A DNA stretch of 42,856 bases from Sphingorhabdus sp. (GCF_023910635.1 NZ_JAAVVZ010000008.1:109431-152286); one strand, 5' to 3'. Counted from the first letter of the stretch, positions 10,614 through 20,638 are shown. The notes: generated from the sequence alone by a model not told the origin. A program made the numbers and translations.

Positions 10614-11551
10614 GTAAGCAAATGCACGTCGCGGTGTTGATGGGCGGATGGTCGAACGAACGGTCTGTGTCCTTGACGAGCGGCAATGATGTGGCCGATG
10701 CGCTTGAAAAGCTTGGTTATAAGGTCAGCCGCATCGACATGGACCGTAATGTCGCACAAGTCCTTGCAGGCCTTCGCCCTGACGTTGTGTTCAACGCCTT
10801 GCACGGTGTTCCCGGCGAAGATGGTTCGGTGCAGGGCATGCTGGATTTGATGGGCATTCCGTACACGCATAGCGGCATGGTGACCTCCGTCATTGCAATC
10901 GACAAGGAACTGACGAAACAGTGTCTCGTGCCCGCCGGAATCCGGATGCCAAAAGGCACCATATTGGACAGCGAAAGCCTATATGCGGCTGATCCGCTGC
11001 CGCGCCCTTATGTGCTGAAACCTCTGAACGAAGGCAGCTCGGTCGGGGTGGCAATCGTTACAGAAGGCAGCAATTACGGCAACCCGATTGCGCGCGATGC
11101 CAAAGGGCCGTGGCAGGAATTTGACCGGTTGCTGGCTGAACCCTTCATCAAAGGCCGCGAGTTAACCGTGGCAGTGCTGGGCGACACAGCGTTGTGCGTG
11201 ACCGAGTTGAAGCCCAAGAGCGGCTTTTACGACTTTAAGGCGAAATATATAGACGGCCTGACTGAACATATTTGCCCTGCGGAAATCCCTGCGGATATTG
11301 CCCAATATATGTTGGACACGGCCCTGCGTGCGCATCAATTGCTTGGCTGCAAGGGCGCCTCGCGCACCGATTTTCGCTGGGATGATGCAGCGGGCATGGA
11401 TGGCGTTTTCGTTCTCGAAATCAATACCCAGCCTGGCATGACGCCGACAAGCCTTGTGCCCGAACAAGCGCGTTATGTCGGGATCAGCTACGAACAGCTT
11501 GTGGACATGATCGTTAAAGAGGCGCTGATTGTTAAAGGGGCATTGGCATAA
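10610..11551 (+). CDS. ddl: D-alanine:D-alanine ligase
   Basis: This ATP-grasp enzyme joins two D-alanines for MurF. The 313-residue protein has the N-terminal motif LMGGWSNERSVSLTSG, the glycine-rich loop NEGSSVGV, KYIDG in the central region and the C-terminal signature EINTQPGMTPTSLVPEQA with metal-binding Glu and Asn. It starts in an ATGA overlap with murB and ends TAATG, sharing one base with ftsQ. The location between murB and ftsQ matches the ddlB arrangement of proteobacteria. Confidence 0.95.
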   Translation: MSKQMHVAVLMGGWSNERSVSLTSGNDVADALEKLGYKVSRIDMDRNVAQVLAGLRPDVVFNALHGVPGEDGSVQGMLDLMGIPYTHSGMVTSVIAIDKELTKQCLVPAGIRMPKGTILDSESLYAADPLPRPYVLKPLNEGSSVGVAIVTEGSNYGNPIARDAKGPWQEFDRLLAEPFIKGRELTVAVLGDTALCVTELKPKSGFYDFKAKYIDGLTEHICPAEIPADIAQYMLDTALRAHQLLGCKGASRTDFRWDDAAGMDGVFVLEINTQPGMTPTSLVPEQARYVGISYEQLVDMIVKEALIVKGALA

Positions 11552-12483
11552 TGGCTGGTGCCGCACGTAAAGCGCCCGCAAAACGCAAGGCAAAAAGCCC
11601 AAGCCCACGGCAAAAGGTGCTGCAAGCTTCGTGGGTTGATACGTTGATACGCATACTGCCTTTGACCGAAAAGGAGGTGCAGCGGATTGTTACCTGGGTC
11701 ATATTGGCGGTGCTCACGCTGCTTGCCTTGGTCGCCGCCCAATATGCTGGCCTGACCGCCGCCGCCTATCAACAATATGCCGCGCTGGCCGCCAAGGCTG
11801 GTTTCCAAGTAAAGCGCGTCCCGGTAACGGGCATGGAACGGGTGGACCAGTTGAAAGTCTATCAATTGGTGCTCGCCGAAAAAGACCGCGCTATGCCCTT
11901 GGTGGATATCGACAAAATACGCGCGGACTTGCTGCAATATGGGTGGATTAAGGACGCCCGCGTTTCGCGGCGCTTGCCCGATACGTTGGCGGTGGAGATC
12001 ATTGAACGCAAGCCAGCGGCGCTATGGCAACGGAACGGAAAATATTCGCTGATCGACGCGAACGGGATCGTTCTGGCAAATGTCCGCGCGGGTGAGGGCG
12101 GCGATTTACCGACGTTGAACGGCAATGAGGCCAATGAACATATCGTCGCGTTAAACGCCTTGCTCGACAATGCCTCGGCGTTGAAATCGCAGGTTTCAGG
12201 CGCAAGCTGGATAGGTAACCGACGCTGGGACTTGCAGTTCCAGACGGGCGAAACGCTGGCTTTGCCAGAGGGTGAGGCGGAAGCTGCCAAAGCACTTTTG
12301 AACTTTGCACGGTTGGACGGTGTCCACCGTTTGCTTGGCCGCGACCTCATCCATTTTGACCTACGCGACCCCGATCGCGCCTATTTCCGCAAAGCACCAA
12401 AGGCAAAACCTGTTAAAGCGGATAACAACGATGATAACGAAAACAACGAAATCACATCAAAAAACAATGGACTAACGGCATGA
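11551..12483 (+). CDS. ftsQ: Cell division protein FtsQ
   Basis: FtsQ is a bitopic divisome scaffold that recruits FtsB and FtsL. The 310-residue protein has a basic Lys/Arg/Pro-rich cytoplasmic tail of about 40 residues, one hydrophobic segment near 46-64, and a POTRA-like region (about 79-150, containing VTGMERVD and VSRRLPDTLAVEI) followed by the beta domain (RKPAALWQRNGKYSLID). The last 40 residues are low-complexity and rich in Lys, Asn and Asp. It overlaps ddl by one base and ftsA by four. Confidence 0.93.
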   Translation: MAGAARKAPAKRKAKSPSPRQKVLQASWVDTLIRILPLTEKEVQRIVTWVILAVLTLLALVAAQYAGLTAAAYQQYAALAAKAGFQVKRVPVTGMERVDQLKVYQLVLAEKDRAMPLVDIDKIRADLLQYGWIKDARVSRRLPDTLAVEIIERKPAALWQRNGKYSLIDANGIVLANVRAGEGGDLPTLNGNEANEHIVALNALLDNASALKSQVSGASWIGNRRWDLQFQTGETLALPEGEAEAAKALLNFARLDGVHRLLGRDLIHFDLRDPDRAYFRKAPKAKPVKADNNDDNENNEITSKNNGLTA

Positions 12484-13745
12484 AGACGACGCGTGCCGAA
12501 CGGCTGATTTCGGCGATTGATATCGGTTCATCCAAGGTGTCCGCATTAATCGTACGGCAAACCGAAAATGGCGATCTGCTGGTGCTGGGCACTGGTCAGC
12601 GCGAAAGTCGCGGCGTAACCCGTGGCTGCATTGCGGATGTCGAACAGGCCGAACTGTCTGTCCGCCACGCGGTGGAGCAGGCCGAACGTATTGCTGGTCT
12701 GAACATTGACCGCGCTTGGGTCGGCATGTCGTCGGGCGGGCTCGATAGCATGTTGGCGCCCGTTGAAATGGAACTGGGCGGCGACCGCATCACGCAAGAC
12801 GATGTCGATGAACTGCTTCAGGCCGGACGCGCCAATATCCAGACGGGCGGCAAAATTGCGTTGCATATTCAGCCTACGTTATATGCGCTCGATGGTGTTG
12901 GCGGTGTAGCAAATCCGGTTGGGCTGCACGCAGATAGGCTTGGCGTTGACGTGCATGTCATCCTTGCCGACCAATCACCCGTCCGCAACATGGATATGAC
13001 GGTGCGCTCCGCACATTTGGATGTTGATTCGCTTGTGGTCGGACCGGTTGCAACAGGTCTTGCCTGTTTGACGGCCGAAGAGCGGGAGCTTGGCGTTGCA
13101 CTTGTCGAATTTGGGGCAGCAGTGACCAACGTGTCGGTGTTCATTGGCGGGATGCTGGTCGGACTCGAAACCATTCAAAAAGGCGGATCGGACATCACCG
13201 ACGATATCGCTTCGGTCTTTGGTATTCGCCGCGCGCAGGCGGAGCGGCTGAAATGTTTTCATGGTTCGGCGCTGACCAGCCCACGCGATCATCAGGAAGT
13301 GCTCGACATCGGCCCGGACGAAAATGGCGTTGAACCCGGCAATCAAGCGCCACGCATCACCAAGGCGCAGTTGAATGCGGTCGTCTGCCAGCGTGTCGAC
13401 GGAATTGTGACCGAAGTTGCGCAGGCGTTGAAAACGCTCGGCTTTACGGGGCCATCCGGGCATCAGGTTGTCCTGACCGGCGGCGGCGCGGAATTAAAGG
13501 GTGCCGCCGAACATATGCAGAGCGCATTAGGCCGCACTGTCCGCATCGGGCGTCCCGCCGGGCTTATCAGCATTCCCGAAGCGCATTCGGGGCCCGCATT
13601 TTCAACGCTCGTCGGGTTGATTCATTATGCGGCATCGGATCGGATCGAACTGCAATCGGGCTATGATTTGCGCGCCGAACATTTGGGCGGATCGATACCA
13701 AGTTTGATTGAACGGCTAAAACGGGCGGTTCGTGAGAACTTCTGA
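12480..13745 (+). CDS. ftsA: Cell division protein FtsA
   Basis: FtsA is an actin-like ATPase that anchors FtsZ filaments to the membrane. The 421-residue protein starts its ATPase fold with AIDIGSSKVSALIV (about 12-25), continues with the 1C domain region around DVHVILADQ, and has a second phosphate-binding motif VLTGGGAELKG. The C terminus (SLIERLKRAVRENF) looks like the amphipathic membrane-targeting helix. The start overlaps ftsQ by ATGA; the stop is followed by a 104-base leader to ftsZ. Confidence 0.95.
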   Translation: MKTTRAERLISAIDIGSSKVSALIVRQTENGDLLVLGTGQRESRGVTRGCIADVEQAELSVRHAVEQAERIAGLNIDRAWVGMSSGGLDSMLAPVEMELGGDRITQDDVDELLQAGRANIQTGGKIALHIQPTLYALDGVGGVANPVGLHADRLGVDVHVILADQSPVRNMDMTVRSAHLDVDSLVVGPVATGLACLTAEERELGVALVEFGAAVTNVSVFIGGMLVGLETIQKGGSDITDDIASVFGIRRAQAERLKCFHGSALTSPRDHQEVLDIGPDENGVEPGNQAPRITKAQLNAVVCQRVDGIVTEVAQALKTLGFTGPSGHQVVLTGGGAELKGAAEHMQSALGRTVRIGRPAGLISIPEAHSGPAFSTLVGLIHYAASDRIELQSGYDLRAEHLGGSIPSLIERLKRAVRENF

Positions 13746-13849
13746 CAGAAACCTGTGCAAAAAGGGTAATTTTCTGGTGTGCGCTTTACGCTTTTGTGTA
13801 AAAAGCATGTAAAATTCGAACAAGCCAAAGAGGCTAAGGGGATAAAATT
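13746..13849 (+). promoter_or_regulatory. ftsA-ftsZ intergenic leader, possible ftsZ promoter
   Basis: This is the only non-overlapping junction from ftsI to ftsZ and is more AT-rich than its surroundings. A weak sigma70-like pair can be drawn: TTTACG (13785-13790) and TGTAAA/TAAAAT (13808-13815). The ribosome binding site AAGGGG lies at 13836-13841, 8 bases before the ATG at 13850. Extra ftsZ promoters in this position are common in other bacteria; the hexamers here are too degenerate to assign firmly. Confidence 0.35.
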
Positions 13850-15358
13850 ATGAGCATCAATATCGGACCACCTATGGTTGACGAATTGAAGCCGAAAATT
13901 GCCGTGATTGGCGTTGGCGGTGCTGGCGGAAATGCGGTTGCCAATATGATAAAGGCGAAGGTTGAAGGCGTCGATTTCCTTGTCGCCAATACCGATGCGC
14001 AGGCACTGAACGCCTCGCCTGCGGACTATCGTATTCAGCTTGGACCCGAGATTACGCAAGGTCTTGGTGCTGGTTCGCGCCCAGAGGTCGGTCGCGCTGC
14101 TGCAGAAGAAACAATTGAGCAAGTGAAGTCTGCTTTGGCTGGTTGCCACATGTGCTTCATCGCGGCTGGCATGGGCGGTGGAACCGGAACGGGTGCCGCT
14201 CCCGTCATTGCGCAGGCTGCGCGCGAAATGAACATATTGACCGTTGGCGTTGTTACAAAGCCGTTCCTTTTTGAAGGATCGCGCCGCATGCGCTCGGCAG
14301 ACTCAGGCATTGCCGAACTGCAACAGCATGTTGACACCCTCATCGTTATTCCGAACCAGAACCTGTTTTTGGTCGCCAACCCGAACACGACCTTCAAAGA
14401 GGCATTCTTGTTGGCCGACGAAGTGCTGCAACAGGGCGTTCGCGGTATCACGGACCTGATGGTTATGCCTGGCCTCATCAACCTCGATTTTGCCGATGTT
14501 CGTTCTGTCATGCACGAAATGGGCAAGGCGATGATGGGCACTGGCGAAGCCGAAGGCGATGGCCGTGCGCTTGAAGCTGCGGAGAGGGCGATTGCCAACC
14601 CGCTGCTCGACGGAGTGTCGATGCAAGGCGCAAAGGGCGTTATCGTCTCGATCACTGGCGGCGAAGACATGCGCCTGATGGAAGTTGACGAAGCTGCGAA
14701 CCATATTCGTGAGCTCGTTGACCCCGATGCAAACATAATCTGGGGTTCGGCGTTCAATGAAAACCTGAACGGCAAAATTCGCGTTTCGGTTGTTGCAACC
14801 GGTATCGACAATGAAGGCCTGAGCGCATCACCCGCAACGCAATCGCGTACGCCATTTTCGTTTAGCCGTCCTGCACCGGCGCCAATTGCGGTGACCCCTG
14901 CGCCAATACCGGCTTTATTTGAAACCAACAATTCCGCGCCAGTCGAAGAACCAAACGCGGTTGCGGAACCAGAAATCGATTTAGAAGACGACAGCTTGGT
15001 CCTCGGCGGCGATTTCGAAGCCCCAGAAGCTGATGAAGACACCACTGCAGAGGGCGAAGAACAGTCGCCCGGGTCGAGTACCTTTTCCTCTAATTCTTGG
15101 GCAGGTGCAGATGCGCTTGAACTGAACGCGCCGGCAGACGCAAATGAGAACGCAAATGCGTCATCGCCTGCACCTGTTGATGTAACACAGGCGCCTGAGC
15201 GTGCGGCACCCCGCATTCCAACAGGGGGGACGTTGTTTGAACGCATGTCGAACCTGTCTCGCGGTCTTTCCCGGTCCGACGATGCAGATGACAAGGACCA
15301 TGATGGTGCAAGCAGCACCGGCGTTCCGCGTTTCCTCGATAGGCAGAACAACTCCTAA
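13850..15358 (+). CDS. ftsZ: Cell division GTPase FtsZ
   Basis: FtsZ is the tubulin-like GTPase that forms the Z ring. The GTPase core occupies about residues 12-325; the tubulin signature GGGTGTG is at 109-115 within [13 protein letters not shown]. The protein is 502 aa, much longer than the roughly 380 aa of E. coli FtsZ. The excess is a Pro/Ala/Glu/Asp-rich linker (about 330-485), as known in alphaproteobacteria. It ends in the conserved C-terminal peptide [11 protein letters not shown] that docks on FtsA and other partners. A fragment of a dispersed repeat begins at the stop codon (15357). Confidence 0.97.
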   Translation: MSINIGPPMVDELKPKIAVIGVGGAGGNAVANMIKAKVEGVDFLVANTDAQALNASPADYRIQLGPEITQGLGAGSRPEVGRAAAEETIEQVKSALAGCHMCFIAAGMGGGTGTGAAPVIAQAAREMNILTVGVVTKPFLFEGSRRMRSADSGIAELQQHVDTLIVIPNQNLFLVANPNTTFKEAFLLADEVLQQGVRGITDLMVMPGLINLDFADVRSVMHEMGKAMMGTGEAEGDGRALEAAERAIANPLLDGVSMQGAKGVIVSITGGEDMRLMEVDEAANHIRELVDPDANIIWGSAFNENLNGKIRVSVVATGIDNEGLSASPATQSRTPFSFSRPAPAPIAVTPAPIPALFETNNSAPVEEPNAVAEPEIDLEDDSLVLGGDFEAPEADEDTTAEGEEQSPGSSTFSSNSWAGADALELNAPADANENANASSPAPVDVTQAPERAAPRIPTGGTLFERMSNLSRGLSRSDDADDKDHDGASSTGVPRFLDRQNNS

Positions 15359-15390
15359 GTGGTCCTGACCCTAAGCTGCGTCAGCAGCGC
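15357..15390 (+). repeat. Partial copy of dispersed repeat at the ftsZ stop, with a hairpin
   Basis: AAGTGGTCCTGACC at 15357-15370 matches, base for base, the outer end of the inverted repeats at 35511 (reverse strand), and nearly matches those at 35771 and 42598. The match to 35511 continues through CTA. The inner half of the repeat (GCGAAGGTGG...) is missing here because ftsZ coding sequence occupies that side. Just outside, GCTGC-GTCA-GCAGC (15374-15387) can form a small hairpin that might act at the ftsZ 3' end, though no T tract follows. AGCAGCGC recurs at the same side of the copy at 35771. Confidence 0.55.
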
Positions 15391-15480
15391 CGTGTCATTT
15401 CGTCCGGTTTAGGCAACCATTTGTCGGAGCATTGCGTAATCATGCTTTGCGTCCGGAAATTGGCGTTCAAATAAGGGCGA

Positions 15481-17340
15481 ATGAATGTGACAATGTTACG
15501 TGATGCAGGGATAGTCTGTGCGCTCGTTTTATCATCGGGCGCGTTTGCGCAAGCCGTTGATGAAAGCGCGCTTGAGGCATTTGACCAGGCAACCCCTGCT
15601 GCACCGATAAATTCGGAGCCCGCTGGTGCAGCCGAGTTGCGTGCGGCCATGCGCCGTATATCTTTTAATCCCTCCGATGCTGACGCTATGGCCGATGCTG
15701 GCAACGCGTCGCTTGCCTTGGGGGACGCCAACGCCGCCTTGAACTTCTTCACGCGTGCCAATGCGCTTCGCCCCGGGAACAGCCGTATCGTGTCCGGTCT
15801 GGCGACGGCGACCGTGCGCACTGAAAATCCGTTTGAAGCACTGCGGTTGTTTGATCAAGCGGTCCGCCTTGGCGCGAATGAGCGGTCGATTGCGTTGGAC
15901 CGTGCATTGGCCTTTGACCTATTGGGTAATTTTGGCCGCGCGCAGCAGGATTATAAATTGGCGCGGACAGCGTCCATCTCCGATGACCTCATTATCCGGC
16001 AAGCGGTGTCCTTGTCTCTGGCGGGGCAAAAAGAAGCCGCCGACGCGATGCTGTTGCCGCTGCTGCAACGCAACAGTTCCCCTGCATGGCGTGCCCGGGC
16101 GTTCATGCTTGCGGCCCGTGGGGAGCTGCGTGAATCGACGAAAGTCGCGCAAGGGTTCATGGATACAAGTTCGGCGCTGCGTATGGAGCGTTTTTTCCGG
16201 CTGATGCCCTCCCTGACGGCTGCTCAGAAGGCGGCGGCAATACATTTGGGTCATTTCCCGACGCGCCAAGCGGTCGGGCGTGACAGTGAACAAGTCCGCC
16301 GAATTGCATCGACGTTACCGCAGACGCCTGTCGTGTCCGGCAATAATCGCCTTATTCCCTCTGGCGCTGCGCTTGGACCAAAATCTACGCCAGCGCGTGA
16401 TAGCAAAAACCCCCGGAAGCCTGATCGTAAACGCGACCAAAAGGCGCAGGAGCGTGCGGAAATTCAGGCGGTAGTCGCCAATATTCCCGAAGCACAGAAG
16501 CTGCCCAAGACAGACACGTCCCGCCTTGGCACTGCCACCGCGCGCGCCAAGACTGAGGAAGCGCAAGCCTCTCGGATTGCCAGTGTCAGCAATAATGCGC
16601 TGCCGGTGCCCGAAACCGCGCGCCCATTGGTCAGTGCAGCATTGCCAAGGCCTGCAAGCACGCTGACACCTGCGCCACTTCCGGCGCAGGCCAAGACAGC
16701 AGTTGCCGCAGAGCCTCAGCCAAGGCCTGCTGCCACAACGCCTGCACCGACGGCGACGGCTGTCGTGCCCGCTGCTATTGCGCCAGTACCAACCCAAAGC
16801 GGTGGGTCGATAAAAGAGGCGCTTCCTATATCGCAGGCCGCTGCTGTTGCCGGGCAAGCGCCTGAACCCGTGCCTGCGTTGCTGGTTGCGTCATCCATCT
16901 TTGATCTGGGCGCAATTGTGGAGGCCATTGATATTCCGGAAAGCGAACAACAGCCTTCGCAAGTTCCAGTCGATCTGAAAAAATTGAAACCACTGCCACC
17001 CAAGGCGACGGCAGAGCCAGCCAAGGTTGATCCCAAGGTTTTGGCGAAGGCCAAAGCCCAAAAGGACCATCCCGCGCGCTACTGGGTGCAGATTGCGGCA
17101 GGAAACGCCAATGCTCTTGGCTTTGATTATCGCAAACTCAACAAAACATATTCGGCATTGCTCAAGGCCCGGAACCCATACACGTCCGAATGGGGCAGGA
17201 CGGACCGGCTGTTGGTTGGTCCGTTTCCCGACCTGAAAGCCGCAAGGAAATGGGAAGGCGACTATAAAAAGGCGGGTGGTGACGCCTTTATGTGGAAAAG
17301 CGAGATTGGCGAAGTCGTTAATCCGTTGAAAACAAAATAG
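15481..17340 (+). CDS. Secreted TPR and SPOR-domain protein, putative septal peptidoglycan binder
   Basis: The 619-residue product begins with a signal-peptide-like segment ending around GAFAQA (ATG 15481, or ATG 15493, which better fits the spacing to AAGGGCGA). Residues about 45-215 look like helical TPR-type repeats (for example ANAALNFFTRANALRPGN). Residues about 280-460 are low-complexity Pro/Ala/Lys. The end (about 532-619, from ARYWVQIAAG to VGPFPDLKAARKWEGDYKKAGGDAF) has the SPOR-domain pattern. SPOR domains bind denuded glycan at septa, so this periplasmic protein, placed directly after ftsZ, probably takes part in division. The link to division is inference from domain and location. 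Confidence 0.8.
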   Translation: MNVTMLRDAGIVCALVLSSGAFAQAVDESALEAFDQATPAAPINSEPAGAAELRAAMRRISFNPSDADAMADAGNASLALGDANAALNFFTRANALRPGNSRIVSGLATATVRTENPFEALRLFDQAVRLGANERSIALDRALAFDLLGNFGRAQQDYKLARTASISDDLIIRQAVSLSLAGQKEAADAMLLPLLQRNSSPAWRARAFMLAARGELRESTKVAQGFMDTSSALRMERFFRLMPSLTAAQKAAAIHLGHFPTRQAVGRDSEQVRRIASTLPQTPVVSGNNRLIPSGAALGPKSTPARDSKNPRKPDRKRDQKAQERAEIQAVVANIPEAQKLPKTDTSRLGTATARAKTEEAQASRIASVSNNALPVPETARPLVSAALPRPASTLTPAPLPAQAKTAVAAEPQPRPAATTPAPTATAVVPAAIAPVPTQSGGSIKEALPISQAAAVAGQAPEPVPALLVASSIFDLGAIVEAIDIPESEQQPSQVPVDLKKLKPLPPKATAEPAKVDPKVLAKAKAQKDHPARYWVQIAAGNANALGFDYRKLNKTYSALLKARNPYTSEWGRTDRLLVGPFPDLKAARKWEGDYKKAGGDAFMWKSEIGEVVNPLKTK

Positions 17341-17379
17341 TGGCTTCCGGTTGGGGACAGTTGGCGGCATAAGCGCGGC

Positions 17380-18531
17380 ATGTCGCATCTTGCCCCTTAT
17401 GCTTCCTTTCCTGATCATAGCCGAGGTCGGCTACATGCCGAACCGTCAAGCGATGTGCGCGGACCACGTGATATTTTCCAGCGCGACCGCGACCGTATCA
17501 TTCACTCCATCGCGTTCCGCCGCCTGCGCCACAAGACGCAGGTTTTTATTTCCCCCGATGGCGACCATTTTCGGGTCCGCCTGACACATAGTCTTGAGGT
17601 CGCTCAAATTGGCCGGACGATCGCCCGCGCGCTGGGCTTGAATGAGGATCTGACGGAGGCCTTGTGTCTGGCCCACGATATTGGCCATCCGCCCTTCGGT
17701 CATGCGGGCGAGGATGCGTTGGAAGAAGCGATGAAGCCCTTTGGCGGGTTCGACCATAATGCGCAGACGCTACGGACGCTGACGCTGCTTGAATCGCCAT
17801 ATCCGTCATGGCCTGGATTAAACTTAAGCTGGGAACTGCTGGAAGGGCTGGCCAAACATAATGGTCCGGTTGCCAACCCCGGTTGGGCCTTGGCCGAAGT
17901 GAATGCAGGCTTTGACCTAAATCTGACCGATTGGCCTTCGTTGGAGGCGCAGGTCGCGGCGATCAGCGACGATATCGCGTATGACAATCACGATATAGAC
18001 GATGGCATCAGGGCAGGGCTGCTTGACATGGACCAATTGCTTGAGCTGCCGTTTGTGGCGGACCGTTGGGAGGCTATCTTGGCCCGCTACCCCGATGTCC
18101 GGCCGCGCCGCTTGATCGGCGAGCTGACTCGTGAGCAGATTGGCGTGATGGTCAATGATGTGATTGAATCCACGCGCGCGCGCATAGACGAACTCGGGGT
18201 CAGATCAGCCGATGATGTGCGCAAAGCTGGCGTCATGATTGGTGGGTTTTCCTCTGAAATGGCAGCGCGTGAGCGGCGGCTTAAAAAATTCATGTATCAA
18301 AAGCTCTACCATCACCCCACGCAGACTGCGGCGGCGGTGGAGGCATCGAAGATCGTGCGCGAACTATTTGGGGTCTATCGAAACGATGTTCGGCTGCTGC
18401 CACCCGAATGGCGCGAGAATCTGCCAGAGCAAGACCCGGCGCGCAGCCGCCATATCGGCGACTTTCTGGCCGGGATGACGGATCGTTACGCCACCGACCG
18501 GCACCGCGAACTTTGCGGGATCGCGGCGTGA
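17380..18531 (+). CDS. dgt: Deoxyguanosinetriphosphate triphosphohydrolase-like protein (HD domain)
   Basis: dNTP triphosphohydrolases of this family cut dNTPs to deoxynucleoside and triphosphate. The 383-residue protein has the HD metal site: H70 in THSLEV, H99-D100 in [16 protein letters not shown], and a distal Asp in [26 protein letters not shown] precedes the HD region as in other Dgt-like proteins. Substrate range cannot be read from sequence, so 'Dgt-like' is safer than dGTP-specific. The stop overlaps the GTG of the next gene by four bases. The ribosome binding site before ATG 17380 is weak. Confidence 0.9.
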   Translation: MSHLAPYASFPDHSRGRLHAEPSSDVRGPRDIFQRDRDRIIHSIAFRRLRHKTQVFISPDGDHFRVRLTHSLEVAQIGRTIARALGLNEDLTEALCLAHDIGHPPFGHAGEDALEEAMKPFGGFDHNAQTLRTLTLLESPYPSWPGLNLSWELLEGLAKHNGPVANPGWALAEVNAGFDLNLTDWPSLEAQVAAISDDIAYDNHDIDDGIRAGLLDMDQLLELPFVADRWEAILARYPDVRPRRLIGELTREQIGVMVNDVIESTRARIDELGVRSADDVRKAGVMIGGFSSEMAARERRLKKFMYQKLYHHPTQTAAAVEASKIVRELFGVYRNDVRLLPPEWRENLPEQDPARSRHIGDFLAGMTDRYATDRHRELCGIAA

Positions 18532-19184
18532 AATCGAAAATCGTCATTGCCGGTGGCTCGGGCTTGGTTGGAAAGCAGTTGGCGGATTTACTGGCCCGCA
18601 ACGGCGTTGAGGTCCATTTGGTGTCGCGTCGACCTACCGCGCAAGCAACCCCCAATCTGCATGAACATGTTGCCCCAAGCGATGACTGGCCAGCGATTGT
18701 AACGCGAATCAAGCCGGCCGTCGCCATTTCGTGCTTGGGAACTACGATACGCACCGCAGGGTCGCGTGCGGCTTTCCGGGCCGTCGATCATGATCTGGTG
18801 CTTGCCTTTGCAGCGGCCAGCCATAAGGCCGGAGCGCAACATTTCATAACGGTCTCGTCGGTAGGCGTCACGCCTGCCAGCGGCAATTTCTACCTTAGAA
18901 CTAAGGCCGAGATGGAGCAGGGGCTTCGCAACATTGGCTTTCAACGGCTTGATATCATGCGCCCGAGTCTGTTGACGGGTGGCAAGCGCGACGCGCACCG
19001 TCCGGGCGAGGCATTCGGGATTTTATTGTCGCCATTTGCCGACAGGCTGATGATTGGGCCGATGCGGAAATATGCCTCCACGCCATCCCATATATTGGCA
19101 CAGGCCATCGCGGCGTTGGCAGATACGCCCGACGAAGGCGTTTTTATCCACGAAAATGATTCCATCCGCGCGCTCGCGGGTTGA
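18528..19184 (+). CDS. NAD(P)-binding SDR/epimerase-like oxidoreductase
   Basis: This small Rossmann protein (218 aa) starts with [17 protein letters not shown] (glycine-rich nucleotide loop about residues 8-15) and has TVSSVGV followed by a YxxxK-type pair in [10 protein letters not shown], as in short-chain dehydrogenases. It resembles the HTATIP2/YbjT-like NAD(P)H-binding group; substrate unknown. The start is taken as GTG 18528, forming a GTGA overlap with dgt, so co-translation with dgt is likely; a longer open frame from 18408 lies inside dgt and is rejected. It ends 25 bases before the riboswitch region. Confidence 0.75.
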   Translation: MKSKIVIAGGSGLVGKQLADLLARNGVEVHLVSRRPTAQATPNLHEHVAPSDDWPAIVTRIKPAVAISCLGTTIRTAGSRAAFRAVDHDLVLAFAAASHKAGAQHFITVSSVGVTPASGNFYLRTKAEMEQGLRNIGFQRLDIMRPSLLTGGKRDAHRPGEAFGILLSPFADRLMIGPMRKYASTPSHILAQAIAALADTPDEGVFIHENDSIRALAG

Positions 19185-19209
19185 CTCTGCAAAATGCTAA
19201 CGCCAATGG

Positions 19210-19440
19210 AGGACCGTCGCTGACGAAGCGGGAGAGCGTCCCTTAAAGGGACCGCCGAAGGAGCAACCGCCCCGGAATCTCTCAGGCAAAAGGACCGCTT
19301 CGGCTTTTGCGACACTCTGGAAAGCGCTTATCTTGGCCGTTTGCCGAGATACGCCACCGAAGGTGTAACCTGCCATATACGCCATGCACGGCGCATATCG
19401 CGGATAAAGCTCTCAGGTACCCGTGACAGAGGGGGCAGCA
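19210..19440 (+). promoter_or_regulatory. Tandem glycine riboswitch (gcvT motif, two aptamers)
   Basis: Two consecutive glycine aptamers are visible. Aptamer 1 (about 19215-19326) contains CGCCGAAGGAGCAACC, AATCTCTCAGGCAAAAGGAC and CACTCTGGAAAGC. Aptamer 2 (about 19327-19440) contains CACCGAAGGTGTAACC, AAAGCTCTCAGGTACCCG and GACAGAGGGGGCA. These are the conserved core strings of the family. It sits directly upstream of gcvT, as expected for glycine-induced expression of the cleavage system. A possible expression-platform hairpin, GGCGC-TATCCA-GCGCC, follows at 19446-19461. A -35-like TTGACT overlaps the stop of the preceding gene (19181-19186), without a convincing -10. Confidence 0.95.
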
Positions 19441-19489
19441 GACTTGGCGCTATCCAGCGCCGGTCGCTGCATCTTTTGAACGGACTGAT

Positions 19490-20638
19490 ATGAGCGAAGA
19501 AGACGAATTCGAACTCGAACCTATCGAAATATTGGAACTGCCGCTCGACGCCTGGCATCGTGACAAGGGTGCGCGCATGGTCGAATTTGCGGGCTACCAC
19601 ATGCCGATCCAATATGAAGGCATCATGGCCGAACATATATGGACGCGCGAAAATGCCGGGCTGTTCGATGTTAGCCATATGGGTCAGTTGATGCTGACCG
19701 GCGATGGTGCCGCCGAAGCGCTTGAAGCGCTGGTCCCCGGGGACATTTCCGCACTGAAAGAAGGCAAGATGCGCTATTCGCTCTTGCTGGCCGAAGACGG
19801 CGGCGTGCTGGACGACATGATGATTACGGCGGCTCCCATGGGGCTTTATGTCGTCGTCAATGGCGCAGTGAAGTGGGATGATATGGGCTATCTGCGCGAA
19901 TATCTGCCCGACGAAATCACCATCAACAATATGGAAGATCGCGCATTGTTGGCGTTGCAAGGGCCCAAGGCGGTTGATGCGTTGAAACGTGTCGTGCCGG
20001 GCGTAGACGCGCTATATTTCATGGAGGCGGGTTCATTCTTCTGGGGTCCCAAAACCGACCCTGAGCCGCTTTGGATAAGCCGTTCGGGCTATACGGGCGA
20101 GGATGGCTTTGAAATCTCCGTGCCCGCAACGCACGCAAAGGCATTGGCAGACCAATTATGTGCGCAACCAGAGGTTAAGCCGATTGGCCTTGGCGCTCGT
20201 GATTCGCTCCGGCTTGAGGCGGGCTTGCCGCTCTACGGTCATGACATGAACCCTGAACTGGAGCCCGTCGAAGCCAACGCCGCCTTTGCCATCTCCAAAC
20301 GCCGCCGGGCGGAAGGTGGCTTTGCTGGGTCTGATCGTATCCTAGAAGCGCTCGCCAACGGCCCTGCACGCAAGTTGGTTGGCCTTTCGGTCGAAGGCAA
20401 AATGCCCGTCCGCGAAGGCGCACCGATTTTTGTAGGCGAAGCGCAAGTGGGCGTCATTACCTCCGGCGGTTTTGGCCCAAGCGTCGGCGCGCCGATTGCC
20501 ATGGGCTATGTTGATGCGGCCCATAACGCCGTCGGCACCATGCTTGCAGCCGAAGTGCGCGGCAAGCGCGTGTCCATTACCGTCGCAAATCTGCCTTTCA
20601 TCCCACATCATTATCATCGCAAAGGAGCAAACACATGA
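19490..20638 (+). CDS. gcvT: Glycine cleavage system T protein (aminomethyltransferase)
   Basis: GcvT transfers the methylene group from aminomethyl-lipoyl GcvH to tetrahydrofolate, releasing ammonia. The 382-residue protein has the family's LFDVSHMGQ and a [11 protein letters not shown] segment, plus [19 protein letters not shown], which shapes the folate site. An acidic N-terminal extension of about 17 residues (rich in Glu/Asp) precedes the conserved [18 protein letters not shown] 19490 is the first start after the riboswitch. The stop makes an ATGA overlap with gcvH. Confidence 0.96.
   Translation: MSEEDEFELEPIEILELPLDAWHRDKGARMVEFAGYHMPIQYEGIMAEHIWTRENAGLFDVSHMGQLMLTGDGAAEALEALVPGDISALKEGKMRYSLLLAEDGGVLDDMMITAAPMGLYVVVNGAVKWDDMGYLREYLPDEITINNMEDRALLALQGPKAVDALKRVVPGVDALYFMEAGSFFWGPKTDPEPLWISRSGYTGEDGFEISVPATHAKALADQLCAQPEVKPIGLGARDSLRLEAGLPLYGHDMNPELEPVEANAAFAISKRRRAEGGFAGSDRILEALANGPARKLVGLSVEGKMPVREGAPIFVGEAQVGVITSGGFGPSVGAPIAMGYVDAAHNAVGTMLAAEVRGKRVSITVANLPFIPHHYHRKGANT

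Noticed and set aside
14035-15351. A 438-codon open frame antisense to ftsZ
   Set aside because: Ser/Ala/Pro-rich shadow frame produced by ftsZ codon usage; no motif or ribosome binding site.
18408-18527. Upstream in-frame extension of the SDR-like gene
   Set aside because: It lies inside dgt and precedes the Rossmann start; GTG 18528 with a GTGA overlap fits better.
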